From: Aurifilum marmelostoma
Lineage: Eukaryota; Ascomycota; Sordariomycetes; Diaporthales; Cryphonectriaceae
Assembly: GCA_027559495.1 (NCBI GenBank)
Contig: JAMXSV010000008.1
Coordinates: 558,001-622,000, forward strand
Length of the DNA: 64,000 nt
Direction of reading: 5' to 3'
This document shows, one piece after another, positions 35,133-46,899 of the stretch. Below the pieces are notes generated by a model. It had not been told where the DNA came from. It did not search any database and saw only the letters and a program-made list of their open reading frames with translations. Both the position numbers and the translations under genes were made by a program. Positions within the stretch are counted from its first letter, which is position 1. Every line of letters starts with the position of its first letter.

Positions 35133-36485
35133 GAGGGAAGCTGTGTATGTACCTACCTGACTCTACCCGCTATTTGGGCCTTCATGTCGACATATAAAGC
35201 GGCAGGGAAATGAGAAACCAAGAGGAAGAGAATATGAGGGGGAGGGGCTGTATCCTTATCCGTTGTCGTGGTCGATTTCCTTGTTTAGTGGCTAAGTCAT
35301 CCAAGCATGAGCGCGCCTCAGGTTCGATTGTCGATGTCGTTCATGGCAGTTGGATGTCAACGCACTGAAATTGAGTCTTACCACGTTTTTCTTTTCCTCT
35401 TCTGAACTGCTAGACATGGGAAAAACCTACTCAACAAGCCGGTACACATAGAATAGGGTCGGTATCGGTTCCCGGGGGTGGGCTAGGGGCATGCATCCCA
35501 TAAGGCTCCTGAACGGGAGGCAAAATCCTAGCAGAAGTTACGAGAAAAAAGGGGAAGCAAAAGTAGAAAACAAACACCAAGAACACAGTCATCAAATTTT
35601 AGGACCGAAAGATAGGAGATAATTGTCCCAGGCGAGACTGCTCCTCGTCTTCGAGTCGTACGAATATGGGAGCATCACTAACCGGACACGATATTACCCA
35701 AGCATTAATTATTGTCTACCCGAAATTCGGCTAAGTAGTTACGTGCTGCCTCGCACAACATCGTCCCAGTCAAACGCCGTATCTCTCAGCTCATCGACAA
35801 TGAGCTGTACGAAAGCAGGAAAAAGAGGAAGAAAAAAAAATATGAGTCACTGAATGATCGCATCACACCATGTACGCAGAAAGGTGATCTGCCCATGTTG
35901 GGAAATGGGCCCAGCGTTGGCATCTCGCTGCCTGCGAGGCACCCACGTTAAGGTGAGGGGAAATGAAGGTTGGGAAAAAAAAAAAAAAAAAGCTGCTTGG
36001 TCCATAGGGAACCTCAAGGGAGAAAAGAGAGCAATAGATGTTGTCTCTGATGTTTTTCATGATATGACAGCATGAAATAAAGTCCACCAGATGATGTGCC
36101 ATGGTATGGTGGTGATGGTCTTCAGAATGGTCAATTTATTCATGGGCCACCTTCTGCGTGTGTGTGGGGCGGACTTTTCGTTGGCAGCACTGCGCCTCGT
36201 CTCATCCCCGATCAATATTGTGGTTGCCTCTCAGGCATCCCTATAACAAACTCACCGCTTCGTTTTCTTTCCTTTTTCTTTTCTCTACTTCAAAGAGTGT
36301 GACTGCTCTTCTAACATCAATATTTATTTAAATGACCCCAAAGACCATCATCATTCATATACCTCGTCATCGTCATCAAATTACAGCAAGACAATAATTA
36401 GCCCAGCACTCCCTTTACACTCTGCAATCATCTTCCCATCATAACCCAACATAATTACGTATAAAAAAAAAAAAAAAAAAAAAAT
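35133..36485. other. Intergenic
   Basis: It holds A-runs at about 35975-35991 and 36463-36484, the latter ending right at the start codon of the next gene. A tRNA-like string near 35270-35335 does not fold and is rejected below. No gene was seen. Confidence 0.5.
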
Positions 36486-37545
36486 ATGCGTGACTTCTCC
36501 AAGCCCAGAGGTCCCACCGTCGACCCTCGCTCCGACAACGCCAAAGCCCACCAGATCCCCGAGGGCGAGCCCAGGCTCGTCGAGTACTTCTCCAAAGACG
36601 TCCCCATCCCGGAAGACTTCCTCTCCACGGCCTCGCCTCCTCCCGACGCCCAGGGACCTCTCACCTTCCACCAGATCGACTGGACCCAGACCTCGATCCC
36701 AGAGTACGAGGGCCGGTACGCGGTGGTGCTCGACAACGTGCTCTCGCCCGGCGAGTGCCGGACCCTCCTGCGCCTGGCCGAGTCCAGCGTCGACCTGGAG
36801 CGCATGAACGCCGCGTCCGCGGTCAAGAACGACCCCTGGCGGCCGGCGATGGTGTCGGCGGGGATGGGCATGGAGGTGCTCGACTCGGGGTACCGCAACT
36901 CGGACAGGCTGGTGTGGGACTGCCAGGAGGTGGTGGACAGGCTGTGGGCGAGGTGCCTGCAGGGCGAGGTGGGGGAGACGCTGAGGAGGAAGCTGGCTGT
37001 GCTGGACGGGGATCACTCGGTGACGGGCATGCCCAGGAAGGGGAGGGAGGAGAGGTGGGAGATGGTTGGTCTGGGCAAGAGGATGCGGTTCCTGCGGTAT
37101 GGCGAGGGACAGTTCTTCAAGCGTGAGTTGGGGAGCATTTTGATCTCCCAGGCGCCTGGCCTTTTTTTTTTTTTTTTTCGTGCTGGGAAGAGTAAGAAGC
37201 AGCAGCTAACTTGGAGTCATCCTGCCAGCCCATGGAGACGGTCACTACTCTGAAGAAGTCGGCGGCCGAAAGCGCAAGACCTTCTTCACTGTCCACCTGT
37301 ACCTCAACGACTCGGTGGCCGAGGCCGGCGAGGACGCCGAGCTTGTCGGAGGGGCCACGTCGTTTGTCGCCTCCTACGGGTCGCGCAAGGTGGATGTTGA
37401 CCCCAAGGCAGGCCGTGTGCTGATCTTCCAGCAGAGGCTCCTGGCACATGCCGGTGACGATGTGGTTGAGGGCATCAAGTATACGATGAGGGCCGAGGTC
37501 ATGTATGAGCTGGTCAAGCCGGAGAAAGAGGCAGTCGTGGACTGA
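36486..37545 (+). CDS. 2-oxoglutarate/Fe(II)-dependent oxygenase (prolyl 4-hydroxylase-like fold)
   Basis: Two exons (36486-37122 and 37229-37545, intron 106 nt with GTGAGT donor and CAG acceptor) give 317 residues. The metal triad is visible: HGD at residues 214-216 directly after the splice junction, and His286 in LLAHAGDD. Lys296, ten residues later, is the likely 2-oxoglutarate anchor. The preceding block RMRFLRYGEGQFFKPHGDGH is characteristic of the P4Hc group. Proteins of this group hydroxylate protein or small-molecule substrates; the substrate here is unknown. There is no signal peptide, so it is probably cytosolic or nuclear. The intron contains a run of T. The 3' end faces that of the MYND gene, 91 bp away, in convergent orientation. 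Confidence 0.88.
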
Positions 37546-37636
37546 GGCCAGGAGTGATGGCTCGGTCAGTTTTATTAGGCAGTTCAGACTGCAGACGTGT
37601 GAAATCATTAGGACGTCCAATTTTGACATTCAACTA

Positions 37637-38292
37637 CTATGCAAAGATGTCGTTGAGCGCTTTGAACATCTTGCAGTCGCTCTTGTGGCCCCCCTCTACC
37701 CAGCCCTTGACCTGACACTCCTGCGTGTACATTTGTTGTTAGTAGAGCGAACATGTCACTCGTGAAGCCATGCAATGAGTGACTCACCTTGCCGCAATAT
37801 CCAGCCCTCCCACACCCCGTGCAGCTCTTCAGTCCTTCCCCTCCACCATCACCACCACAAGTCTCACACGTTCCCCCCTTCTCCTTCCCACCAACCTCCA
37901 ATACCCTAGCCAGCGGGCCCGGCACAGCCCGCACACTACCAGCCAGCCCCTTCTCGATCCTCACAAACCCCCCTCTTGCTCTCGTCCGCAGGCCTCGTCC
38001 GCACCGCATTGGGGATCACAGCCGTGCACCCCTTTTTGAACCCGAGCCCCTTGAGATCCAGCTCGTCGCGCCCGAGGCCTTCAAACACGAGCGCAAAGGG
38101 GTTGCCGTCCCGGTCGGTGAGGACCAGCGTCGGCTTGTTGATGGTCATGTTGTCCTTGATCTGGGCGAGGAGATACCATGTGGTGGAGGAGGATGACGAT
38201 GCTGGGGCAGCGTCTTCATTGTCGTGTTCTGGGATGGTGAGGAATGTGGGGAAGCGGGTTGTGTCTGTGTAGTCTGGAAGTGGTGTAGCCAT
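37637..38292 (-). CDS. MYND zinc-finger protein (frame broken by one base)
   Basis: Two exons on the minus strand (38292-37788 and 37720-37637; intron 67 nt, GTGAGT...CGCAG). The protein of about 195 residues has an N-terminal domain ending in GFKKGCTAVIPNAVRTRP and a C-terminal MYND finger: CETC, then CTGC, YCGKEC across the splice site, and GGHKSDC. MYND fingers bind proline-containing peptides of partner proteins. The first part and the finger are in different frames. The shift falls at a run of six C (37968-37973), and reading five instead restores KRGFVRIEKG. No intron can explain it. I treat it as a sequencing or assembly error, although a real frameshift allele is possible. Confidence 0.72.
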
Positions 38293-38800
38293 CTTGATGT
38301 TCCGGGGGTTGTGTTGCTGGGATGAAAGTCTTGTCAAGTTATTTTTCCCACTTGATTCTTTCCAAGCTGTCGGGTTTGAAGATCGTAAAGATCAATTGCG
38401 ACAAGATGGAAAGTTTTTTTTCGACGACAGAGGGTTGAAGATGAAACAAGGGGCTGGTGAGAGAGGACGTGATCTGAGCGACGGGCCGATCCGAGGATTT
38501 CCAGAGCAGCGGCCGATGTATTATTAGTCGCACTAATATTGGATACATAAGGGGAAAAACCCAGCGATGATCCTTTTCTTCTTTAATATTCTTTAAATCA
38601 TTACTCATAACGGAGTACAGTCTTTTCAGAGACTCAAGCGTGAACTCACATCTCGTCGACGAACAGAATGTCCTGGGGCCCTCTCACTCCCTCAGGGGGC
38701 TGTCTCACATCCTGCTGACCTGCAACACACGAGGATAGGGGGAGTTAATCAACGGCAGACGGCCATATCCATTTTGGTCTTCTAGACAAATCGGTCCTAC
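38293..38800. other. Intergenic
   Basis: This lies between the start of the MYND gene and the 3' end of the protease gene. No feature was seen. Confidence 0.5.
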
Positions 38801-39571
38801 CTAGAAGCCAGGGCCGTCCTTCAGCTGGCCCCAACCAATCTGGTTGTTTTCCCCATCCCAGGCCGTATAATACTGCTTGATCAGGGGACTACCCGCCAGC
38901 CACTCCGCCCTCTCTCCAACGTACCAGCTCGAGCCGAGCCCTTTCGAAGGGTTGTTGAACAGGGCCTGGCAGATGCCGTCCAGACCAGGGTACTCGCCCA
39001 GGTTGAACGACGGCTTGGGGATCGTCACGTTGAGCGCCGACCCCGCCGAGCCGATGGTGAAGGTCAGGTCGGGCGCGACGCTGTCCAGCTCGTCACAGGG
39101 GGCGCCCCACGCGCCCGCCGGGTCGATCTGCACGATCTTGGGCGAGATCTGCGCGTAGATGTTGGCGGCGGTGGCGTAGTCGTGCGTCTGCATGAAGGCG
39201 GTGCCTGTGTCGACGACCGCGATGCCGTTGGTGGGCATGGCCGCGGGCTGGCCGGTCCCGGGTGTGGTCCCGTTGTGGAGGAGCCGGCCGTCGGCGTAGA
39301 TGGCCGTCCAGTCGACCGTGTAGGCGCTGGCGAACGGCACGTCTGCGCTGAGCTGGACCCAGTTGAGGTCGCCCTCGTACTTGGTCTCGTCGATGCCGCC
39401 CAGGGTCAGCTCGCCGCCGTCGATATCGCCTGCGGGGAGGTAGAAGCTGTAGATGCCCGAAGCCAGCTGGCCGCTGTCGACGAGGTTCCAGTACCAGGAC
39501 TTATCCTCCTCGGGGCGACCCACTTCAATTTGGGGTATAGTCCGTCAGTATATATGGTCTGTCTCGAACCG

Positions 39572-39609
<38 letters not shown>

Positions 39610-40254
39610 ACCTACACCCCATGATCCCATCAATAGGCATGGTAGCCAGAGTCCCATTCATAGTAACACATAGGATGAAGGTCTGGTTCTCGACCGTCAG
39701 GTCCCCCCCACGAAATGGTATCCTGTACCACATAGGCCGTCGCACCCTCTGGCTCCGCAAGTGGCCGCGAGTCGGTCCCCGTGGCGAACAGGTAGTCCTC
39801 GAAGGTGCCTGGATAGTCCACATAGGTGCTGGACTGGGCCGGATCGAACAGGTTCTTGTCGCCGCAGGTGGTGCAGTTGCTCGCCCCGACGAGGAAGGAG
39901 GGGGAGCCCGTGTCTAATGCCGCCGTGAAGTTCTGGGGTGGCGTGCCTAGGCTGAAGGTGGTATACCACTGTGAAGGGAGTTAGTTCAGAGAGGGGGCCC
40001 TTTTTTTTTTTTTTTTTCTTTTTAGTGTGGTCTCTTGAATAATCGCCTACCTGGTTGTCTGTGCCTTTAAACCAGTCCGTCAAGGGAGCGTTCACACCAG
40101 ACGAGGTATCGGTCTGTCTGCGCCTGTACCTAGTGACTCCGCGCGGGCTACGACCATCTGCACCGGCCGAGAAAGACCTGAGCGGGAGGTGGACTATCGT
40201 GGCCGAGACCGTCGACGCCCCGGCCAGCAGAAGAATGAGCCCGTGGGATTTCAT
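38801..40254 (-). CDS. Secreted pepsin-like aspartic protease, family A1 (frame broken by one base)
   Basis: Three exons on the minus strand (40254-40051, 39968-39616, 39522-38801; introns of 82 and 93 nt) give about 425 residues after correction. The N-terminus MKSHGLILLLAGASTVSA is a signal peptide, followed by a propeptide with basic sites near RYRRRQ. The active-site aspartates lie in LDTGSPS (Asp about 87) and VVDTGTAF (about residue 295). Several NxT/NxS sites suggest glycosylation. A one-base shift within exon 2 lies at a run of seven C (39703-39709): six give WGDLTVENQTF and join all exons in frame. The second intron carries A35 just inside its 5' end on the coding strand. It is probably an extracellular digestive protease; with no GPI tail it should be soluble. 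Confidence 0.8.
39572..39606. repeat. A35 homopolymer inside a protease intron
   Basis: Thirty-five consecutive A. On the coding strand of the protease gene this is T35, beginning a few bases after the GTAGGT donor of intron 2. Confidence 0.9.
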
Positions 40255-43087
40255 GATAAATGTCAAGACCCTGTAAAAAGGAATGAAGGAACCTCACCAG
40301 AAAAAGAAGGGACTATTATCACTCAGGTCTCCACTAAGAGAGAGGCGGGTGAGAAGAAACGAAAGAAAAGGAAACTATTGCGTTGTGTAGTCCATCATTA
40401 AGTATATATATATATATATATATAAAACTCACGTTCTTCAACATGCGGGCGGCGGCCGCTGACCCTCGTCGTTCATTCAAATACGAGACCCAGCCTGATC
40501 TAGGCATTGGAGAAGCAACGCAAAACTGGCAAACAAACCTTCTCTCTTCCCCAACCGTGCCGAATGCTGGCTGGAGAAGTAGGGCCCGATAGTGCGCAAC
40601 ACACCGGCATTCCTATTCGGGTGGCCTTATTGAAACAAGTAGGTAGGAATCATAGCACCAGCAAGCTGCTCCGTGAAATAAAGGTCGATCCTGGTCATTC
40701 CGAGACTGGGCGTTGCGACGCAAGGGAGAAGGTTGCTGTTGGTAATATGGAGCCGGGCTGAGAGGTGAGTGATTTGAGGTGGGCGTCACAAATGATGCCC
40801 TCTTAAGATTTTCATGATTGGATTTCTGGGCCTAGCATAGGCTTGATTTCTTCTTAGAATGCATATAGATTATTGTTGTGAGGTAGTACTTTCATAATAG
40901 TCTCTCAGCAAATATATTGAAATTTCTCCGTTTTTCATTTGGATAGGGGTTAGATAGCAGGGTGAGACTATCTCGCCCCCTCCCCTCCTTTTTTTTCCCT
41001 TTTCCTTCTTCCGATGTCAGGACGAGGTCCCTGACCTCCAGGTTCAAGTTGGAAATGTTGAATATTCGACCGCAAAGTTTGCGTAGTAAAAGTTTGAACT
41101 ATTAAATGCAAGGTTAAATAAAGTAGAGGGAGGGGGGGGGAAAAAACAAGGGGGGGAAAGAAATGGGAAGACGCCCGGTCTCGTTGCAAAAGCCTTTCTC
41201 TCCTTCCAAGGTTCCCTTACTTTGCATCTCTGCTTTCATTTGATAATATTCATCTACTTTCTACTATAAAAGCAGGTACATAAGGACGAATGGTCAGGAT
41301 TCTGGACCACGACGGGACAAAGTGCCCCACGTCTTTGTACAAGCCTCACATCGTCACAAGCACTCCATATCACTTTGTGCCTTCTTACCGTTCAAGTGAT
41401 AATGGTCTGGATGTTCTCGAGCCGGACCATCGCCTCCCGAGACGATTCTCAAAGTCATAACCCATCAAAAGCTGCGCCGGAATAAGTCATACAAGTTCAT
41501 CATCTTGGACGAGAACCACTCGGTGGTTTCTGCGTTGACCTCATAGACTGCCATTATTCACTCGCCTCCTGGGACGTGTATATCTCGTTGTTTGAACATG
41601 AACCGTCATCTGATACACAATGACACAGCTATCTCACCTTTCCATGAACGCCTCGCTGAGCAGACATGGCAATCTAAAGACAGCTCTGTGGTTGTTCCAG
41701 ACTCGGAACTTTTATTTGATATGGACCCGAAACCTGTCTTTATCCCTCGCACTAACCACAAGTCATAGATTTTGAAATCTCTTCGGGCACCCGCTGATCG
41801 CACTCGAGAGCTGTAAGGTTGCCACACACGACTACTCTCAACCCCATTTTCCAGGCAAAACTATTATCAAGACACGCGCTTATTATAGGGGGAACCTTGA
41901 AGTCATAGCAAGAATGGACTGGACGGTGTGCATGATGAGTCCGACCACTTCAAATCCTCCATTGAAATATAGGGTGAGTCTACTTATATAGAGGGATGTT
42001 AATCAATCTCGAAGCCAATTATCGAGGACTGGCTGCAAAGCAGAACCCAAAAGCCCGTATCCCGCCCTCGTATCATAAAGCCACTAATAAAACCGTGCAC
42101 ATCTGGGTACGAGTTCGGAACACATAATCAGGCAGAAGGCAAAGCTCAAGCCTAAATACTTGATGAATCCATCTATCAAAGTCAAAACAACAAGAAAGAA
42201 AACCAAGTGAAGCAGTCCAAACTTCTCAAAAATTTGAACTTCAATATTGATTGTAATTAGTCGGCCAGCGTGCCCCTTCCCCCGCGCTGTACCCACCCAA
42301 CGATCTCCTCGCATCTTCGGGAGCGACCAGCCGAGGGGGGGTACAGGGACCCGCAGCAAATAACTTTATTTCAATGACACGCGCGTCCATGGCATGCGAC
42401 TACGAGAAGCGTATTTGGTTTCGTTTCCCCCAAAAAACTTCACACGCACCGACTGTTTCATGCCCTCGAGCTGCCTGCTTTTCATGCCCCGCCCTGCGGT
42501 CAAGGGTCTTGCGTCTCGAGACCTTGCTTGGCCTTGGAAGATCTTCCGGTGAGAATGACGTCTTGTCGGATCTTCATGATTCAGTGCTTGACCGCAACGA
42601 GCGCATGGTGGTTCGCGCATCAGTCCTGGAGCAACTAGGCAAGCATATCACTTTAGAAAGTGGACCGACCATTTTTCGTCATATACATGATTGCATTATT
42701 ACCATAAAAAGGCATTGATAGCTGCAGATAATGTCAGAGATCGTCCAAGGCCTATTCGTATAAAACCACCCAAATGCCAGTGTTGTCTGGCGTCGAGTCC
42801 GCTTGGATCATGCATAAAGACACGAGAGCCAGATACTCAACGCCCCAGCTCCCATTGGCATGAATACCCAAGTGTTGCCTCGCCCCCTTGCCTGACGCCC
42901 GTACCCATTTTCCTTCCAGTCCTTCTCCCAATAATCGAACGAAGAAGATTGAAAAAAAAAATAAAAAAATTAAAGAAGGCAAGAATTATGTCCAATGCGC
43001 CATGCAACCCCTCAGTGGGCCCCTATAGCGCAGATCTCAAATATCACATAATCATTATTCACCGTCAGGACCTTGGTCAGATCCTGA
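40255..43087. other. Intergenic
   Basis: 2.8 kb between the protease promoter and the 3' end of the GH76 gene. It has a TA dinucleotide repeat (40403-40424), a G-rich block near 41129-41160 and several short ORFs without family-like sequence. I see no gene I can support. Confidence 0.5.
40403..40424. repeat. (TA)n microsatellite
   Basis: Eleven TA units, about 150 bp upstream of the protease start codon. Confidence 0.9.
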
Positions 43088-44770
43088 CTAGACACCCATC
43101 GACATCCAGCCAAATGTGCCTGCTGCAGAGACCAGGATCAATATGGTGAGGATAGAAGCGCCAGCCTTGTCTCCGGTAGTCGCTGGCTTGGATGAGCCCG
43201 CGAACTTGTCCGAAGACGATCCGGCATTGTTGTTGCCCTCGCTCGTGCCTCCCGTGTCGTTTGTATAAGGGGCGCTCACGCCACTGTCGACCAGGAGAGA
43301 CGAAACAGCGCCGAGCACATTCATCTGCTGGCCAGCGCCGACACTGTTGTCAAACGCTCCGCTGGACCACTGGAAGCCGCACTGGCGGCCAGAGCTTCCT
43401 CCCGTGCACTGCTTGATGGCTGCCTCTGTCGACGTCTGCAGCACGGTCATGATCTGTTCGCGGGTGAAGGGGGCCAGCTGGGTGGTCTGGACCATCCATC
43501 GGTGGTCGTATCCCTTGAAGCTCAACATGTCGGTCGTGCACGTCATGTGGGTCTCGCACGAGACCTCGAACGCGATGTTGTTGGGGAAGAAGACCTTGAT
43601 AGTGGCGTCCAGCAGATCCTGGACCCGCTGCTTCCACACATCATCTTCGGTCTGCAAACCGGGGTCAGCGATACCCAGCTCACCACGCATCAGAAAATGT
43701 TGTCGAGACTTACAAAGTTGTACATGTGAGCGGCACCAAGGAGAAATACGGCGTTGTTGTACGAGAACTGAGCCTTGTTGATATCCGTACAGTTGGTCTC
43801 GACATGGGCACCATCGTAGATGTTGTAATCTGCGTCCATGAAACCAACTCCTGTGACCCAGTCCCAGGTCTTGACAGCCCAGTCGGCGTAGGTCTGATTT
43901 CCTGTGTAGCGAGCCAACCTTGCGCCGAGATTGAAGAAACAGCCGTTCGCGATGCCTGTAGTAATGTCAGGACGGACTTCAGGACGGAGTCGAGGCCGCG
44001 CGAGGTATCACAAAGGGAGCACTCACTGTTCTTGTAGTCGTACCCGTTGTTCGACAAGGGGATCTGCCACCGCAGGCCACCATTACATGTGCTGTCGTGC
44101 CTCGACGGGTCGGCCTGGGTGTTGAAGACGGCCTGTGCAAGCGCTAGCCACTGGGGCTGGTCGGAGGGAGGGTTTGGGAAGTTAAGCTCGGCGGCAGTCA
44201 TCGCAGACATTCCCCAAAAGCCCTAGCCGGCATGTTAGCGTTGGGTTTATGGGGTAATACAGAAAGAAAAAGCACAGAGAGGGTGTTGCGAACCTGATCG
44301 TCATTGCCCAGCGAAGCGGTGACGTTCGGAGGCATATAGTCCTGATTCGGACCAACCTGAAAAAGCAGAGCTTGGGTGACGACGTCGTTGTACGTGGCGT
44401 CACCGGTGTAGTGCCAGTATTCAACCATGGCGCCCCATAATGCTCCTGCCTCCCACCAGTAGTAGTCGCCAGCAGGTGGAGGTCCTGGCAAGATACCCGG
44501 AGTCTGGCCGGACTGGTTCCCTGTGTAGTAAACCATAGTATCGTAGGCAAGCTGGGCAGCGGATGCCTTGATATCGTCTGGAGCGCTTGCGTGTCAGCAG
44601 AGAGAATCATGGCACCAAGGCAGAGAAGCACATTAGACACAAGACGACGGCATCAGGGTAAAGCGAGGGCGAGGGCGTCTCGTACCATTATTCGCAATCG
44701 AATAGGCGGCATTTACGGAAGAGGCGACGAGTGGAAGCACCACAACGGCGCGCAGAGTTGAAGGGGCCAT
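43088..44770 (-). CDS. GPI-anchored mannan endo-1,6-alpha-mannosidase, GH76 (DFG5/DCW1 type)
   Basis: Five exons on the minus strand (44770-44686, 44577-44294, 44222-44027, 43955-43714, 43651-43088; introns 62-108 nt) give 456 residues, the usual length. It has a signal peptide (MAPSTLRAVVVLPLVASSVNA), the GH76 (alpha/alpha)6 barrel signatures (DYYWWEAGALWGAMVEYW; GNDDQGFWGMSAM, where the adjacent Asp pair is the probable catalytic pair; GGLRWQI; NGCFFNLGARLARYTG), a Ser/Asn-rich linker and a hydrophobic tail that signals GPI attachment. DFG5/DCW1 enzymes act at the plasma membrane and link GPI mannoproteins to the cell-wall glucan. All five junctions keep the frame. The gene is complete. Confidence 0.94.
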
Positions 44771-46899
44771 GGTGGAAAGAAGAAAGAAACCCCCAAGGCT
44801 TGAATGGTGAGGAAGCGAGCGGCGACAGGTGATTATCAAGGTCGAAGGAAGTCGTCGAGGCGCGACGGAAACGGAAGGGTCGCGAGAGCTGGCGACGAGG
44901 CTGTCGGTGTGGTCTGTCGGATATCCCAGACGCCAAGGGCTCGGCGGAGCAGCTCTGTCAGGACGTGCACATGTGCTGGCGATATCCAAAAAAGATGAAT
45001 CGCACAAGGGCGATGACGATTAAAGATTGTGGGTGCGAAACGACAGGGGCTGCCGGTGTCGAGATGCTCGTGCCAGGTAGATGTGGGGTGTGTAGAGCAC
45101 GCACGCGAGGTGGGCACCGTTGGTTTGTTCTGGGGAGAGAGAAAAGAAGAGGAGGAGCATGGCCCAGATTCTGGCAGCGAGGATCAGACAATGAGAAAGG
45201 GGCCACTGCTAGCGTTGATGGTGATGGAGGGTGGCAGGATCGGTTGGCTCTGTTTTTGGTGCTCTTGGCACCGGTGGTGTGGTTGGTTGCGGTAGCAGGG
45301 CGCCGGCGACGGTATTGGCAAGAGGTAAACATGAATAACAATCATGGCCCGTAGCTGCCCTTGGGCGCTCTGGAATGCTGGGGCCAGTCACAGCTAACCT
45401 TAAATTTTGGCTCCCAAATAAGGACGGCCTTGGGGGGGTGGGATGGCAAGGTACGCAGGTACAAGCAAGGTTCCTTGTTCTGTGTACCATGATCCTCGTA
45501 TTTCGGACACTTGGCCTGCCCCCTTCACATCGAACATATTGCATCACATTGCATGGGCTTGGACCCATGTATTAAGTATTGCAATGTGTACTTGCATAGA
45601 GCTCTTGAAATTTGCTGATCAATTGCTTGTCCAATACTTACTCGAACTGGTAGACAAATCATCGAATACCAGACACTCTTTGGAATGTATTCCCAGATCA
45701 TCAGACATCACCCTCAGAACAGGGATGTCCATGTCCTGCATGCCACTTCTCTTTCCATAGTACTAGATACCCTGTCGCGCCAGCCGTGCCTGTCTGGTGA
45801 GAGCTACCCCAGAGATGGTTGGTGGATTCCTCTTCTTGTTCTGACCCCTGCATCATACTCGTTAGTCACCCTCCCCCTGCCTCCCCACCTCTCGCCGCCT
45901 GGGCCCTCCCAAGGCCCCCCCCCCACCACCAAGCACTGAAAACTGCGAGAAAAGGAAAGCTCTGAGAAATGACGCTCATTCGCAACCACATGAGCACGAG
46001 GCCTGATACAAACCATTTTTCTCTGTCACTTCTCAAAGATACGCTCGTCGAAAATCCTGTCGGTAATTATCATCTTGCCAGCCATGTCCAGTCTTTTTGC
46101 TTTCGTTTGCTGCTGTCTTCCCCGCTGCCACTCCTTGGCATGAAGTTATACTCGGATCGACCGGAGGGTGACGGCGACTCTGTGGTTCAGTGGGCACTGA
46201 TATCTTTTCCCGAACCTACAGCCTCATCAGACCGGGCACAGACGGTGTGTCTGGCGCTACGGGAAACTTAATCTCCATCATGAACGACTAATTCCAGTGC
46301 GGTGCCAATCATCAATATCGAACATCTAAACTGCTGCATTGACAAAGAACGTCTGTTGTCCCTCGGGCCTGGGGAGTTCGTCTGCAGCTGGGGAAAATGT
46401 CGAAGATACTGCGCACGATGCGGATCTGCGCAAAGCGACCTTGCTTATCCACTGTACTTCCTTTCCAGTTGCTGATGTCGCATGCCCAGCCCAAGTGGCT
46501 GTGCCCGAAGCAGTAGGAAGTTGCATCTAGTGATGCCCAGCATGTTCCGTATGGCATGCAAGAGAAGTGGCATTCAACACACACCTGCGGATGATACTGA
46601 CTCGACGTACTATGATACATGCCAGCGGAAGGACCATTGTTTACTAGGCCTCCCCCGACGAGGAGACCACTCAGTACCCATTGTCCAGGGCTCCCAGTCA
46701 AGTGTGTTGAGAAGCACACTTTGAAGGTCTACGGCAGCTCGATAGCTCCTGCCCAGGCGTCTGGGACAACATGAGTGCCCTCAAGCTTCCTCTTCTCGCC
46801 GGGCGCAGCCACCAAAACAGAGCCCGACTCTCTATCGACTCATCCATAACACATGTCGTATACAACATCGATTTCTGATATCACAGTTTCTGCCTCATT
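44771..46899. other. Intergenic, with one possible coding patch
   Basis: It holds the promoter of the GH76 gene. At about 46302-46467 an open plus-strand stretch is Cys-rich (HLNCCIDKERLLSLGPG and CSWGKCRRYCARCG), but the opposite strand is also open and Cys-rich there, so neither can be trusted. Nothing else was seen. Confidence 0.4.

Noticed and set aside
35270..35335. tRNA-like string (GTTTAGTGGCTAAGTC and GGTTCGATTG)
   Set aside because: The acceptor and T-arm strands do not pair and the spacing is wrong. At best it is a decayed tRNA fragment.
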